Shown one piece after another: positions 23,724 through 35,297 of a stretch of 64,000 nt of DNA. Source of the stretch: Echria macrotheca (Eukaryota; Ascomycota; Sordariomycetes; Sordariales; Schizotheciaceae); contig MU839838.1 in the NCBI GenBank assembly GCA_030411725.1, positions 496,001-560,000 on the forward strand, written 5' to 3'. The number at the start of each line of letters is the position of its first letter. Within the stretch, counting starts at the first letter, position 1. The notes beneath the pieces are model-generated. The model was not told the origin of the DNA. It saw only the letters and a list, made by a program, of their open reading frames with translations, and searched no databases. Position numbers and translations under genes: made by a program.

Positions 23724-25226
23724 CTAATACTCAGCCATTCGAGCCGCCGCCCTGCTCAGCTTCCGCAGCAACGGCGGCATCTGCCCCTCAACAAGCATCC
23801 CAATCGCCTCATCCATACAACTGCCATCCCCGATATTCTGCTGCCTCGTCCGGCGCAACCAGTACTCAAACGGCCCGCGATTGCGGTTGAGCGCCGTGCC
23901 GAGCTCGACGCACCGCTCGGCCGCCGAGTGCTCGAGGTGCATGTCGGTGAAATGCGTAATCATCTTGGACACGTCCTTGAGCGGCCACTTGCACGGCGCC
24001 GCCGGCGTCCGCCCCGCCCCGGCCTCGAGATACTTGCGCGTCTCGCACAGCCGGCACTGCCAGAAACCGAGCCGCTGCAGCGCCGTCACGTTGTCGCTCT
24101 CGCCTTCCTGCCAGCCACCGCCAGCACCACCCCCTTGGAGCGATAAGTGCGATGTCTCGTCCGGAGAGTTCTCGCTCGCCGGGCTACCCTGCTGCTTTTG
24201 GCGCTTTGCAAGCGGCGTGGTCGTGTCCTGCTCCGGGCTGCTGGGGCGCTTAGAGGTACTCGGAATCGGACCCGCGCTGCCGCTGTCGCGAACAGGAAGA
24301 GTAGTAGGAGGGGCAGGAGCAGAAGCAATCTTCTTCCCGGCGATCTGGTTCGAGTTGGACGGGACGTTGGGAGTGGGGGCCGGTTCACGGGGAGCAAGGG
24401 CCGCAGCACCGCGCAGCATGGGCCGGCCGCGCATCTCGATGCGCAGCCGCTCGATCCGGTGCTCGCAGCTCCGGATCTGGTGGGCGAGGTCGAGGCAGCG
24501 CAAATTGAAGGTGCGCTGCTCCTGCGGCGTCAGATCGGGTTGGTCCAGCTGGGCGTTGCACCAGGCAAGGTCGTGCTGATACGCATCGATGTCCTCTTGC
24601 AGCTGTCGGAGCGTGATGTCGTCCAAGTTGACGCCGTCATAGGGATTGCGCGAGCGCACGGCCATGGCAGCGCCGATGCCGTTAGTAGTGGCACCGTTCA
24701 TGGTCCCTTGTTGGGGTTTTGAGCTGACGGCCTTTTTGATTACCATGGCAGTTTCGTTGGCGGGTGTCGGGCTGTGAGCTGCAGGCGTCGGACCAGCGAC
24801 GCCGTTTGTGTCGTCCTCCATTTCCGTGTCGTCGGCGCGTATGGGCGCCGGGCTGGGAACCGGCGAGTTGTGCTCGCTGGCTCCACGTTCCTTGCTGGCT
24901 CCCACCGTGGCACTGGCGACTGTGATGCTGTTGTTGGATGATAATGCCATTTTCGGTGTCTCCTGCGGAATCGACTTCAATCAATTGCTCGGTCCCACAT
25001 ATGTCATGGCACCTGGTCCTGTGAAATTGTCGAAGAAGACGGGGTTGTGGTGTGTCGATGAAGAGGGGGTTGAGGTGTGGAAGAATTTGAAGTGGAGGGC
25101 GAACGGGGGAGCGAGGGGAGGTGGTGAGGTGCTGGAATTGAAGTGTTTGAAAAGGGATGAAAAAAAATGTCAGGAAAGGGTACTTACCACCTTGTCTTTG
25201 ACCGAGAGTCTCTTTTTCGGAGGCAT
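23724..25226 (-). CDS. Nuclear-type protein with coiled coil and Cys/His cluster
   Basis: Two exons, 25188-25226 and 23724-24962, giving 425 residues. Exon 1 encodes only MPPKKRLSVKDKV; the 225-nt intron ends CCGCAG and the join continues ETPKMALSS in frame. The N-terminal 100 residues are disordered and Ser/Pro-rich. A helical, charged segment (about 115-185, from DDITLRQLQEDIDAYQHDL to EHRIERLRIEMRG) probably forms a coiled coil. A second linker carries a basic KRPSS and KRQKQQ nuclear-localisation-like pattern. The C-terminal third has a zinc-finger-like arrangement: WQCRLCETRKYL, a distant Cys, and HFTDMHLEH. The family is a conserved fungal unknown; a role in chromatin or transcription is only an inference. 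Confidence 0.8.
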
Positions 25227-26121
25227 AATGTGCGAGAGTGAAGTGAAAGACGAAAAAAAAGAATGAAATGCTAGCAAGGCATGAATGGAAAAGGTGGGCT
25301 GGGAATAGAGGATTGTGGTGATGAGGGACGGTGTTTGCCGGTTGCAGGTGCGATTCGAAAGAAAAATTTGATGTACAGGTGAAAAGAGGGAAAGAGCTTT
25401 GTCTTTTTTTTTCTGGCTTTCTTTTTTTCTGGAAAGCGTGGCAACTCCACTCGACGCGGATTTGTGACTGGTGATTGGCCGAGAAACCGTCATCCGAACA
25501 AGGAAGGGCTCAGTTGGACGCGTGTGAGCAAACAAACAGTCATCATCGTGGAGACCTCAAATGGGGTGAACCAATCTCAAAAGGGTCCCCAATCTGAACA
25601 AGGATGGTTGAGACAGCTTACAGCTAGATGTGCATCGCACTTCAGAGCCAATGCTTCTATTCATGGCTACAAGTCGTGGGCAAGCGGGCATCATGTTTGG
25701 TGTTCTAAAAATTCAAATCTCCTGCAGCCCGATCGGGATAGTAGGACCAACCCCGGCGTGCAAACCAGCCGAGCTTGATCAGGGGCTGGGAAAGCCAGAT
25801 ATCTATCTACCGGGCTTGGATGCACCTCACTCACGCCCTCTGCACCGACTGGGCACACGTACATTATCCGTCTCCAGCTAGACCATGTTGATATCGACTA
25901 CATGTTCTCATTCAAAGTCCTTATAGCCCATATTCGACACTCTTGATTCATATGCCACTCAACAGAGCAAACTCCATATCTAGACCATCCCCTATAGAGT
26001 TGTGCAGTCAGACTGACCAAACAGCAAAGACAATGCGTCTCAGAAGAACCAAACAGCCTGCAACAACCACGCCACATATTCAAAAAAGACCCATCTGAGA
26101 GAGAAAACAAAGAAAGACAAA
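25227..26121. other. Intergenic region, no gene seen
   Basis: The T/A-rich stretch up to about 25440 is the likely promoter and leader of the minus-strand gene starting at 25226. Nothing further is supported. Confidence 0.45.
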
Positions 26122-26856
26122 TCAAACCCAAAACGCCCTAGCCTTCTTTCTTCCGTCCGGGTGGCACAAATCAATCCACATATCGCCCACATCGTCCGGA
26201 CAGAAATTCGTCTTGAGGTCGTCCGGCTGCTGATAAGCATCCCGGCACACACTTCCCGCCGGACACCGGACCTGGACACATGTCCCGCTGCCGGAGCCGG
26301 GACCGGTGGGGGTGATTTTGACGTTGTCATCGCGGAAGGGCGAGCCGAGGAGGCCCGGGCCGCGGCCGTCGAGATCGCTTATGTCCCTTTTTATTTTATT
26401 TTTCTTGTTAGTCTCTCTCTCTCTCTCTCGGCCTTGCACAGGTGCTTTTCCGTCCCTCACACACACACATGCCTTCACTAGAACGACAGGAAAGGGAGCG
26501 GCAAGAAGAGAAAGAATAAAATACCAATAAACACCAACCCCCGAGACAAAAGTATACTCAAACTGCAGAATCCCGCTTCCCCACGCGGGGTCTCTCGAGA
26601 TCTTGATTGCTGTTCCGCTGTCCTTTATCCAATCAAACCGCCGGACAGTCCCCGACGGAATCGTCCAGGGGATACTTCCCGCGACACCCTGGCAGATGTT
26701 GTTCTCGCCGAGGTTGCAGGACCCGGAGGAGGAGCGGTAGATGTATACCGGGGCTGGGCACCAGTTATGGATATTGATGGATGCTGTTGCTATCCCGGTG
26801 AGGCATGTTGCTAGGATGCCCGCGGCGAGCAGGGTGAGGTGAAGACGGTGATGCAT
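26122..26856 (-). CDS. Secreted BYS1-domain (thaumatin-like) protein
   Basis: Two exons, 26525-26856 and 26122-26386, with a 138-nt intron, giving 198 residues. The join is supported by VYWDISDLDGRG, a conserved block of the family. A signal peptide (first ~25 residues ending IATA) precedes SINIHNWCPAPVYIYRSS, TIPSGTVRRF, AIKISRD and ILQFEYTFVSG. In the second half cysteines occur in TCVQVRCPAGSVCRDAYQ, NFCPDD and DLCHPDG. This matches fungal BYS1-type small secreted proteins, named after a yeast-phase protein of Blastomyces. Their function is not known; some are expressed in phase change or host contact. The intron carries a (TC)n run at about 26412-26429, and the unspliced frame remains open through it. 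Confidence 0.87.
   Translation of the reverse strand: MHHRLHLTLLAAGILATCLTGIATASINIHNWCPAPVYIYRSSSGSCNLGENNICQGVAGSIPWTIPSGTVRRFDWIKDSGTAIKISRDPAWGSGILQFEYTFVSGVGVYWYFILSLLAAPFPVVLVKACVCVRDGKAPVQGRERERETNKKNKIKRDISDLDGRGPGLLGSPFRDDNVKITPTGPGSGSGTCVQVRCPAGSVCRDAYQQPDDLKTNFCPDDVGDMWIDLCHPDGRKKARAFWV
26412..26429. repeat. (TC)9 microsatellite inside an intron
   Basis: A pure TC/GA dinucleotide run located in the intron of the BYS1-type gene, close to the acceptor side of the minus-strand transcript. Confidence 0.8.
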
Positions 26857-27435
26857 TTTTTTGTAGTGTATGGATCCGGGGGGGAGAAGATGAGCTACGG
26901 TAGCAAAGTTGGGACACAGTGAGGAGATGGTGCTTGGGGAGGATTATGTATTTTTTTCCCCGGAGATTTGTTATTAATGGAGGATTTGAAAAACTCGAGG
27001 GGGTTGGTTGAGTCTCGGAGGCATAGGGGTTGACTGGAATGCTGGTGGCTTGCAGCGGGACACTCGGTCTAGAATCTTGGCCGAGGAACTCAACTGAGAC
27101 ATACCCAACCTCTGCCCGACATTTACACCATGCGGAACTGTGGATGGGAAGTTGGGAAATAACGGACTTTCGGAATTGAGCTTTCACAGACCCAAAACGT
27201 GGAAGGACGTGTCGGCGAGGGTTGGTATACCATCATTCCCACCGTAAAAACGGCAATATTGTTATACAGCCTTTATTGTTTCCCCGTATAATACAAAGGG
27301 CAATCCCACGAGTAGGTACGCTGTCGGACCTTTTGCCGACATAACTACCTAAGGCAGGTACTGCGTATTTAACATAAATCTCTAGCGGTCCTTAGGAACT
27401 ATCCACTACGCCACTACCATCTGCCCTCTTTTCTT
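26857..27435. other. Intergenic region, no gene seen
   Basis: This is the promoter of the BYS1 gene and the 3' flank of the next minus-strand gene. It contains an ACTACCTAAGGCAGGTA block near 27346-27361. Confidence 0.45.
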
Positions 27436-29253
27436 TCATTTCTTCCGTGAGAGCTTCTCCTGGTTTCGAATCGTCGCCATCGTATCCCTGAGCCACTTAC
27501 AAACTATATCTTGCTCGTTAAACTCTTCAACCTTTTCAAACTCTTCAAACCCCTGCTTCTTCAAGCGTCCCCTGGCCTTGTTCATGGTTTTGATGTTCTG
27601 AAGCTCTTTCTTAACAGCCTCCTGCCACCGTTCTGAGAGCACCCCCTTCTCATCAATCCACGGCATCATCTCCGCAAAGGCCTGCCACAACTCCACGGCG
27701 ATCCGCACCTCCATCTCGCTCACCTCGAACCACTCTATATGCGACTTCGCGCTACCCGTGCAGTTCCGGCAATTATCCTCGACCCTCTGGTACGCCCCCA
27801 GGGTGAACTGGATCAGCACCTCGATGTGGTGCGCCGCCGCACACGGGATCCACACGTGCAACACCTCGTGGATCGGCCCGCACTTTGCCCATTTTGAAAG
27901 ACGCTTGTCAAGCTCTTTTGAGAAGCCGATTTTGAGCAGGCCGGGGGCGGAGTCGTCGGTGCGTTCGAAGACGTAGACGTAGCCCGGCGATCTCTGCTTC
28001 TTGCTGATTGTTTTGTTCATCTTCTCCAGAACTGTTTCGAAACGGTAGAGCGGGTCGAGCCTGCGCACTGCTGCCATAGGTTGGCGGAATACAGGTTCGC
28101 TGGGGAGAGTTTTGATAACGGTTACGCGGCGGGTGGAGAGCAGTCCTGGAAAGCTAAGGCTCCGGCGGAGTTTAGTGGGTAGGGAGTTGTTTTCCTTGGA
28201 AGCGGCAGCCCGGTTTCTGAGAGCCCTGATGGCTATTGCCCACCAATCCTTTCTTTTCTTGTCGCCACTTTTTGCAGGGGCAGGTTCGTGGAGTTCGGTC
28301 TTGGGTTGTTGCTTAGAGGCATCTTCGAAAGTCAGGGTTTTGACAACAGCCCGTGGAAACGGCTTGGAGTGCGTGACAACCTCGTCTTCCGTGGCGGGCT
28401 GCTTTGTCTCCCGGGGATTGTCGATGGCCTCTGGCTCGGTATGAACAACATTTGACAAGATCTCGACGAGATCAGCTGCTGCGCTCGCAGGCCTGGATAA
28501 GATTTCCGGGCTCTGCAATGAACGAAACACCTCTGATGCTCTCAGCACCGGCTGAGCGGCTGCTCCAACTGGAGGCCAGTGAAATCCATTGGCAATGTCG
28601 GTAGAGGGTTCGGACTTGATGAGAGTTTCGTTCTTGGGTGGCTGATTCGAGGGCTTGATACCGGCAGCGTCGGAAAGGGGGATTCGGTTGGCGTCACGAA
28701 AGCTGAAGTCTATTTTCCCTGGATTCTCGAGGCCAAAAACAAATGGTGCTGGCTTGGTTGCTGACGACGGAGGGAACTGGTCGTGTCCCTCATTCCCAGA
28801 CTTTGTCGAAGGGGGAGCGGAGGATCCGTCACTGGAAGACACAACCGCGGACGACACATTCTGAGCGGCGTCGACGGTGTCATCTCCACCAGACGTTGAT
28901 GTACTTTCCCGGGAGAGGACAGGTTCGGTGGTTGAGATTCGCTCAGCAAAAGGCACTGCAAGGTCTTGGGTTTGTTTGGCGGGGCGCAGGATAATGGGGA
29001 GTGGCCTATCGAAGTTCGAGCTGATATCGCTATCGGCAATCTCTGGGGCGTCATATAAGCCCGATGAAGTCTGCTGTCCTTTGAACAATGGCGTGGTGAG
29101 GCTGCTCGGGTTTTCATCCGGGGTGGTTGTAGAGGTAACATCCCCATCGACGCCGAAAAGGGTGGAATCGGCATCACTTTCTGTCTCGCTGTCTTCTTCG
29201 CTATCGGCACCACTTTCTGTCTCCCACTTTACTTCGCTGTCGGCAGTGAGCAT
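27436..29253 (-). CDS. T5orf172/GIY-YIG-like domain protein
   Basis: A single exon of 605 residues. The first about 400 residues are low complexity, acidic at the very start (many E/D/S) and then Ser/Pro/Thr-rich. At about residues 420-515 lies a globular domain: GYVYVFERTDD, LLKIGFSKELDKRLSKWAKCG, HVWIPCAAAHHIEVLIQFTL, a cysteine pair in NCRNCTG, and HIEWFEVS. This is the T5orf172/MUG113-type domain, a member of the GIY-YIG superfamily found in phage, bacterial and fungal proteins. Here GYVYVF replaces GIY and KIGFS replaces YIG. A charged C-terminal helix region follows. Whether it has nuclease activity is unknown; fungal copies are numerous and uncharacterised. Confidence 0.85.
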   Translation of the reverse strand: MLTADSEVKWETESGADSEEDSETESDADSTLFGVDGDVTSTTTPDENPSSLTTPLFKGQQTSSGLYDAPEIADSDISSNFDRPLPIILRPAKQTQDLAVPFAERISTTEPVLSRESTSTSGGDDTVDAAQNVSSAVVSSSDGSSAPPSTKSGNEGHDQFPPSSATKPAPFVFGLENPGKIDFSFRDANRIPLSDAAGIKPSNQPPKNETLIKSEPSTDIANGFHWPPVGAAAQPVLRASEVFRSLQSPEILSRPASAAADLVEILSNVVHTEPEAIDNPRETKQPATEDEVVTHSKPFPRAVVKTLTFEDASKQQPKTELHEPAPAKSGDKKRKDWWAIAIRALRNRAAASKENNSLPTKLRRSLSFPGLLSTRRVTVIKTLPSEPVFRQPMAAVRRLDPLYRFETVLEKMNKTISKKQRSPGYVYVFERTDDSAPGLLKIGFSKELDKRLSKWAKCGPIHEVLHVWIPCAAAHHIEVLIQFTLGAYQRVEDNCRNCTGSAKSHIEWFEVSEMEVRIAVELWQAFAEMMPWIDEKGVLSERWQEAVKKELQNIKTMNKARGRLKKQGFEEFEKVEEFNEQDIVCKWLRDTMATIRNQEKLSRKK

Positions 29254-30004
29254 GGTGAAGGTATTGCAAAATTGAAGAACAGATTCTTAGCAAATTTTGT
29301 TCAAGATAGACTACCACAGCAAGTCCAACGTCCGAACCATTGCGAACCCGGCCGCCATTTTATCCAAGTTCCCTCCCCGGCCTCGACAGACCCCCCCACG
29401 GCCTTTGACTTCTCAAGTCTGGTTCTGACTTCAAGGGGAAGACCCTGCAGACATATTCATATCCGAGATTGTCACGGCAGAGAAGATACTGAATCATTGG
29501 GGTTTGAGAATCGACTTGGGCCGTGCTATCGTCCCTGTGTAGAGCAGAGCAGGCTACAGGCGACAAGCCCTGAGATGCAGCAACTCTGGCAGTCCCGGGG
29601 AGACTTGCTTCGCGCTGCGTCTCAATACGTGCAGTTGGTACAGTCTACTAACACAGTATAGAGCCTGTAGACACGGAGAGCAGTTGGTAGAAGAGACCCA
29701 CATGAAACATCTCGAACGGTGAACCTGCCTTGTTTGGATGGTTGAAACAAGTCAGCTTCCCTGCCCTCCTGAATGAGCGATATGCAGTTACTGAATATGT
29801 GCGCGCGGATAACTGCATATGTTACATAATGCGCCGAGCTCTTTTCCAACAGACCTCCCGTGTGCCGGAGCCGAGGATGACCAGATCCGGCGGTCCATCA
29901 GCGACCATGTTTGCCGCTTCCGCTCGCTTGTCGCGTGTCTCGCACCGACTCTCCTCAACCATTGAGCTATTTACACCGACGTCCGCAGCAAAATAGCACT
30001 CGAC
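29254..30004. other. Intergenic region, no gene seen
   Basis: A divergent promoter region between the minus-strand gene starting at 29253 and the plus-strand gene starting at 30005. Only short frames. Confidence 0.45.
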
Positions 30005-30736
30005 ATGGGCATAATCAAGAAGACGTTCTACACGACGGTCCTCACGGGCGCCAGCGTGCTCGGCTACCTTGGCGCCACGACCACCCTGATCACGCCGCTG
30101 CCCGGCGACGACCCCGTGTGGAAATCCAAAGGCTATGCGAAGTACAACATCCACCGCAATGCGGCTATGCACGATGTCTGCATCAAGCGCATTCCCCTCG
30201 ACAAGATCAAGCCCGAGCTGCTCAACAAGGAAGGCGACCTCGTGCTCGAGTTCTGCCGGGGCGTCTGGGGAGGTCTAGGTAAGTCACCGAAACTCTGCAA
30301 GCCAGAGGACCAGTCTGACCACTATTCCGGCCCAGGCTATCAACTGCAACGGAGATACCTCGCGCGCAAATACCAGGGCCCCGCGACGGCCTCGCAGCTC
30401 TGGACGACGCAGCAGCTCAACACATCCACGTACGATGTCGGCACGCAGCTGACAGACCATTTTGAGGTCATCGATAAGACACCCACCGAGATCGTTGTGC
30501 GCTGCGGTGATTCCCCGAGGAATATGGGCCCGCGCGCCTCAGACGGCGTGTTCATCATCAGCGCCGAGGTGGACAAAGAGCACAACGAGGCGGTCGTAGG
30601 GGTCAAGAGCGTCTTCTTCGACAGCAGCCGCAAGATGGAGGGCATCCAGGGCCCAGTGCCATACTGGATCGAGCTGCCTCACCGGTGGTATTCGAGGCTG
30701 CTGACCGAGACGGGGTCGTGGAGGCTGACTCGGTGA
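30005..30736 (+). CDS. Conserved fungal protein of unknown function, 224 aa
   Basis: Two exons, 30005-30278 and 30336-30736, with a 57-nt intron (GTAAGT ... CCCAG). The join gives GLGYQLQRRYLARKY. The N-terminus has one hydrophobic segment (YTTVLTGASVLGYLGATTTL), possibly a mitochondrial or membrane anchor. The body has recurring features of an uncharacterised ascomycete family: YNIHRNAAMHDVCIKRIPL, LVLEFCRGVWGG, SQLWTTQQLNTSTYDVGT, DHFEVIDKTPTEIVVRCGDSP, SDGVFIISAEVD, and PYWIELPHRWYSRLL. Tryptophans and conserved Asp/His are spread across it. No catalytic motif is obvious. The ATG follows a CGACATGGG context and is the first in frame. Confidence 0.83.
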   Translation: MGIIKKTFYTTVLTGASVLGYLGATTTLITPLPGDDPVWKSKGYAKYNIHRNAAMHDVCIKRIPLDKIKPELLNKEGDLVLEFCRGVWGGLGKSPKLCKPEDQSDHYSGPGYQLQRRYLARKYQGPATASQLWTTQQLNTSTYDVGTQLTDHFEVIDKTPTEIVVRCGDSPRNMGPRASDGVFIISAEVDKEHNEAVVGVKSVFFDSSRKMEGIQGPVPYWIELPHRWYSRLLTETGSWRLTR

Positions 30737-31492
30737 TTTCTGATGAGGATTGCATAATACAAATGTTCTCGAGCCTCCGCGGTATCGACGAGATACACGG
30801 TGGGTGGAACCCAAAAGTAGCGGCGGTGTTGTAATAGTAATGGTTACAAGCTGTCGGGTGCTGGCAGACGTCTGTTCCGTTGATATCGGCGGGGTAATTC
30901 TGGACGAGCCCACCCGAGCTCCGGGCGGGGTTCGCACGAGGGACTAATTGTCCGCATTCGAGCTATCCATATCCAATTAAGCCAGTGGCAAGTCAGATAA
31001 CCGACCGATCGCAGTCCGAAGATCGGGTAGCGAACTGCCGCGCGTTCGGTGGACCAGTTGGCGCGTCTCGATATCCCCACCAGTGCTGCGATAAACTGGG
31101 AGGGGCACCTGGGACGGACTCTCAACACACCTGTTCCCAAGGGAAACCTTACCCCTTCTGTGTTCCCTTGATCCGCCCGGACGAACCCATGACAGACACT
31201 CGGTGGCCTATTATCTAAGACAATCTCTGTCACCGTCGCTGTCTGTATCGCTTCCTCGTTGACCACCGCCACTAGCCCAGCAAGGCAGTCCACTCTCACG
31301 TCGTGCAGCACTGCGCCGAGAGGATCGGATCCAGTCAGCCCAGAAAAGAAGGAAGCAGCATCCCAGCAGCTGTATGCTCTCCACTAGCGTCTTCCTTGTG
31401 AAACTCTATATCTGGACGGGTCTCCCTGTGTCTGATCTCTCTGATCTCCCCCTTTCTTTATCTTTAACCCTTCCTCCCAACTGTTGCCCACC
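30737..31492. other. Intergenic region and leader of the amine oxidase gene
   Basis: No gene seen. The last 120 bp before 31493 are C/T-rich, as expected for a fungal leader. Confidence 0.45.
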
Positions 31493-33685
31493 ATGACCGT
31501 CGTCCCCATCGTCAAAGAAACCGCCTCCCCGGTCCACCCCCTTGGACCATTGACTGCCGAGGAGATCAAGCAGAGCTCCAGCTTGGTCCGGGCTCTCTGG
31601 CCGGCCGAACAAGCCCTCCAGTTCAAGGTGGTTACACTCGAGGAGCCCGCCAAGGCTGAGCTGCTCCCCTATCTGACGGCGGAGCGAGCCGGCCAGCCTG
31701 TGCCGGTCCTTGATCGCCGGGTCTTTGTTCTCTACTATTTCAAGGCCACCGTGAGTGTCCACCCGCTCCAACTACGCTTCACGGCAGCTAATCCCCATAG
31801 GACAACCTCCACGAGGCGATTGTCAACCTGACCAAGAACACGGTCGAGACCAATGTCAAGGTCGGCCCCTTTATCCACGCCAACGCCGACGCAGAGGAGC
31901 TCTTCGCCATCGAGGCGGCCTGCCTGGCCCACCCCGAAGTCCAGGCCGAGCTTGCAAAGCTAAAACTTCCCGAGGGCACCGTGGTCATTTCTGATCCTTG
32001 GATCTACGGTAGGTCACGGCGGGTATTACCAAGCAGTGAGATGTCTAACAGGTGCAGGATCCGACGGTCTCAAGGACGGCAAGTTCTACGACGACAAGCG
32101 GGTGATGCAGTGCTACCTCTACATGCGTGATCCGGCCAATAGCTCAGAGCCCGACAGCTGCCACTATGCCTTCCCGCTGCCCATCTCGGTTGTCATGGAC
32201 CCGGCGACACACGAGCTGATCCGCATCGATATCCTTCCAACCGGCCTCGACAACACGATCAAGCCGCTCGAGCCCTGGAAGCCGACGCCGCCGAACGAGT
32301 ACATCCCTGAGGCACACACGCTAAGGACCGATCTCAAGCCGCTCCGCGTGAGCCAACCCGAGGGAGCCTCATTTACGGTCGAGGACTTTTCCGAGATGGG
32401 CAAGCTGCTCCGGTGGCAGAAGTGGGAGTTCAAGGTCGGCTTCAACCAGCGCGAGGGCATGGTGCTGTACGACGTGCACTACGACAACCGGCCGCTGTTT
32501 TATCGGCTCTCGCTCTCCGACATGGCCATCCCCTATGCGGATCCGCGCAGCCCGTTCCACCGCAAGCAGGCGTTCGACCTGGGCGATGTTGGTGCTGGCT
32601 TGATGGCCAACAACCTGGCGCTCGGCTGCGACTGCCTCGGTTCCATCTACTACATCTCCGGTGTACTCGCCAATCACGAGGGTCAGCCGACACCCTATCC
32701 CAATGTTATCTGCGTGCACGAGCAAGATTCCGGTATCCTCTGGAAGCACACCAACTACCGGACGGACCGGGCCGCCGTCGTGCGGAACCGCGAGCTGGTA
32801 CTCCAGACGATCTTGACCGTTGCCAACTATGAGTATATCCTCGCCTTTGTGTTTAATCTGGCTGGCGACGTGACGTACGAGGTGCGGGCTACCGGTATTC
32901 TGTCAACCTCGCCGGTTGACGTCGACCTGACCAAGGAGCCGCACCCCTATGGTACGGTCGTGCATCCTGGCGTGCTGGCTGTTCACCACCAGCACTTCTT
33001 CTCACTGCGTGTCGATCCCATGATCGATGGTCCCGGCAACACGGTTATATATGATGAGGCGCACCCGCTGCCGCGCGACAAGGTGTTGAACCCACATGGC
33101 GTGGGGTACACGGTCAAGAAGACGGAGATCTCAACGACGGGCGGCTTCGAGACGGACCCGGCGAGCAACCGCGTATTCAAGATCATCAACAAGGCAGTAC
33201 GCAATCCTGTGAACGGCATGCCGGTGGGCTACAAGGTCATGGTGCCCCCGATGCAGTCGATCCTTGCGGATACCGACAGCTTCCACTACAAGCGGGCCGA
33301 GTTCGCCGACAAGAGTGTGTACGTGACCAAGTACGTCGACGGCGAGCTATATGCGGGCGGCAAGTACACGAACCAGAGCCGCGGCGGCACGGGCGTGCGG
33401 GCCTGGGCGCTGCGCGGTGATAATCTGGACGGCGGCGACCCGGTCGTGTGGGTCAATTTTGGTATCAACCATGTTCCGCGCATCGAGGATTTCCCGGTCA
33501 TGCCCATGGAGATGCTGCGCGTGATGCTGCGGCCGGTCAACTTCTTCGACAAGAACCCGGCGCTGGACGTGCCGCCGTCGACGCAGGCGTTCAACTGCAG
33601 CGTTGGGCTGAATGGGGATGCGGCCGTCGAGAAGAAGGAGTGCTGCGCCGAGAAGAACGGGACGAATGGGACCAACGGACATTAG
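31493..33685 (+). CDS. Copper amine oxidase
   Basis: Three exons: 31493-31750, 31801-32008 and 32058-33685, giving 697 residues. The introns are 50 and 49 nt. The product belongs to the quinone-cofactor copper amine oxidases, which oxidise primary amines to aldehydes with release of ammonia and hydrogen peroxide. The cofactor-forming tyrosine lies in VANYEY (about residue 412). The catalytic-base aspartate is in the segment ending QAFDLGDVGAG (about 328). Two copper-site histidines are in VHHQHFF (about 464-467) and the third in INHVPRIEDFP (about 625), the classic HVPRxEDFP block. There is no signal peptide and no C-terminal SKL-type peroxisome signal; the tail is a Cys- and Asn/Gly-rich extension (KKECCAEKNGTNGTNGH). 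The start ATG sits in CCACCATGACC. Confidence 0.95.
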
Positions 33686-35297
33686 GGGGATGTTGTTTTT
33701 ATTAGCATTTGGAGTATATTGCCAGTTTTATGTTGGTATTTACGAAAGGGGAGAGAGGAAATGAAGGGTCGATGTTTGGATAACTACCCCGTTTTTTGCA
33801 TCATCAAATTGTACAAGTTGCATATTTATTTACCGTTCCTACCCAGCGACCATGACGCATTTTAGACAACATCACCAAAAGTAATGAGAAAAGAATACTG
33901 AGAAAGAAACATGACACAAAATGAGAAGTCGGGGCCTTGCGTCCCTCTGACGTAACAGCGTTGCCCGTCCTCCAATCCGTCCATGCCCTTCCCCTCAAGA
34001 CTTCTCCAAAGGGAGAAAGGATGGACCGGTGCCGCCCCCTCACTTTTCTGCGGATGGGGATCAGGAGGACAATGATGAAATTTTTGTTAGAAGCAAGTGG
34101 TGGCACAAAGAACAAAGTATTTTTTATAAACCTCGGGGCTGTTGTCCACTTTTACCACCGTTTGTCAAAGGCGTTTTCCGTCAACCTCAAACCAAAACAC
34201 TCCCAACCACAACACTTTACAACAACAACAATTGAAGATATTATTTATGAGAATAAGAAAAAGATAAAACAAAAATGGGTGTCCTCCACATAGTAATGTA
34301 CGAGTTTAAACCGCTCGCCACGCCAGAAGAGATCACCTCTGTTCGTCCCCCCCCCCTCTCGTCCCCTTCCCCCTTTTTGGTTACTTATCAGTGCATGTAG
34401 GTCTGCAACAGCATGCTCTCCCTGAAAGAGAAATGTCTCCACCCCGACACCAACAGGGCGTATATCAAGTCTGTCGTGGGAGGGGCGGATACGAGTGAGG
34501 AGGGATTGCAGGTATTTTTTCCCCTTCTATTCTTTTGTTCCCGTCACTGTTGGGTTTGGTTGGGTTGGGTTGGTGGTGGTGGTGGTGTTGGGTTGGTTGT
34601 GGTGGCGGCGGTGGTGGTGCATGGTGGTGGTGGTGGTAAATAATAAGAGGGGAGTGCTGATTAAAGAATAAATAGGATGGGACAACACATGTTTTTGTGT
34701 ACGAATTCGAGACGGCCGAGGATCGAAAGGTTTATTTGGAGCGGGATGTGGTGAGACGGGAGGTTGTGGGGAGGAATGAGGGGGTTGTTGAACGGGTGAG
34801 GGTTGTGGATTTTGAGCCCGGGGTTTGGGGGAGTCGGGTTCGTTAGGGGGGGTTGTTTTTGTTTGAGAAGGGGTCTGTTGTTGGGGGGATGTTGAGGGAT
34901 ATGGCAAGGAGGATGGAGGCGGCACGGGTTGGAGGACGGAGGCGTTGGGTGTCTGTCAGATACACGAGGAGGGCTCCTCCTCGTCCCCCTTTGCGGGCAG
35001 GTCTTGGAAGGTAGTTCAAAACCCTATCTTTGACATGGAGACACGGGGAGGTGTGGATCGAGGATGGAACATTTACAGACAGGTCGATGTTCTCTTGATT
35101 TTTGAGAAGAGAAGAACAACCAACAGGGTGGACGTTGTATCGTTCGTATTTGGTACGTTCCTGTCGACAATAGATCTTGTGGTTCAATGTACCCCGACGC
35201 GATGATGGCTCTATGACAGTGCAACACCCGGATATCCGTTACGTCCAAGCATGCTCCAACCCTACCGAGAGACAAGACCTGGCGTGACCCCAACCCT
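33686..35297. other. 1.6 kb intergenic region with G-rich minisatellite
   Basis: No gene is supported. The region includes poly-C/T tracts (34345-34375) and the TTGGG/TGG-rich repeat listed separately. Proline-rich frames opposite the repeat come from its composition. Confidence 0.45.
34549..34637. repeat. TTGGG/TGG-rich minisatellite
   Basis: About 90 bp of mixed TTGGG and TGG units with almost no C on the plus strand. Several runs of three G could allow G-quadruplex formation. The units are irregular and not the TTAGGG fungal telomere repeat. Confidence 0.75.

Noticed and set aside
34549..34637. Internal telomere-like repeat
   Set aside because: The units are TTGGG and TGG, not the TTAGGG telomere repeat of these fungi.
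34527..34925. Proline-rich minus-strand frame
   Set aside because: It arises from the TGG/TTGGG minisatellite read in reverse; no coding sign beyond composition.
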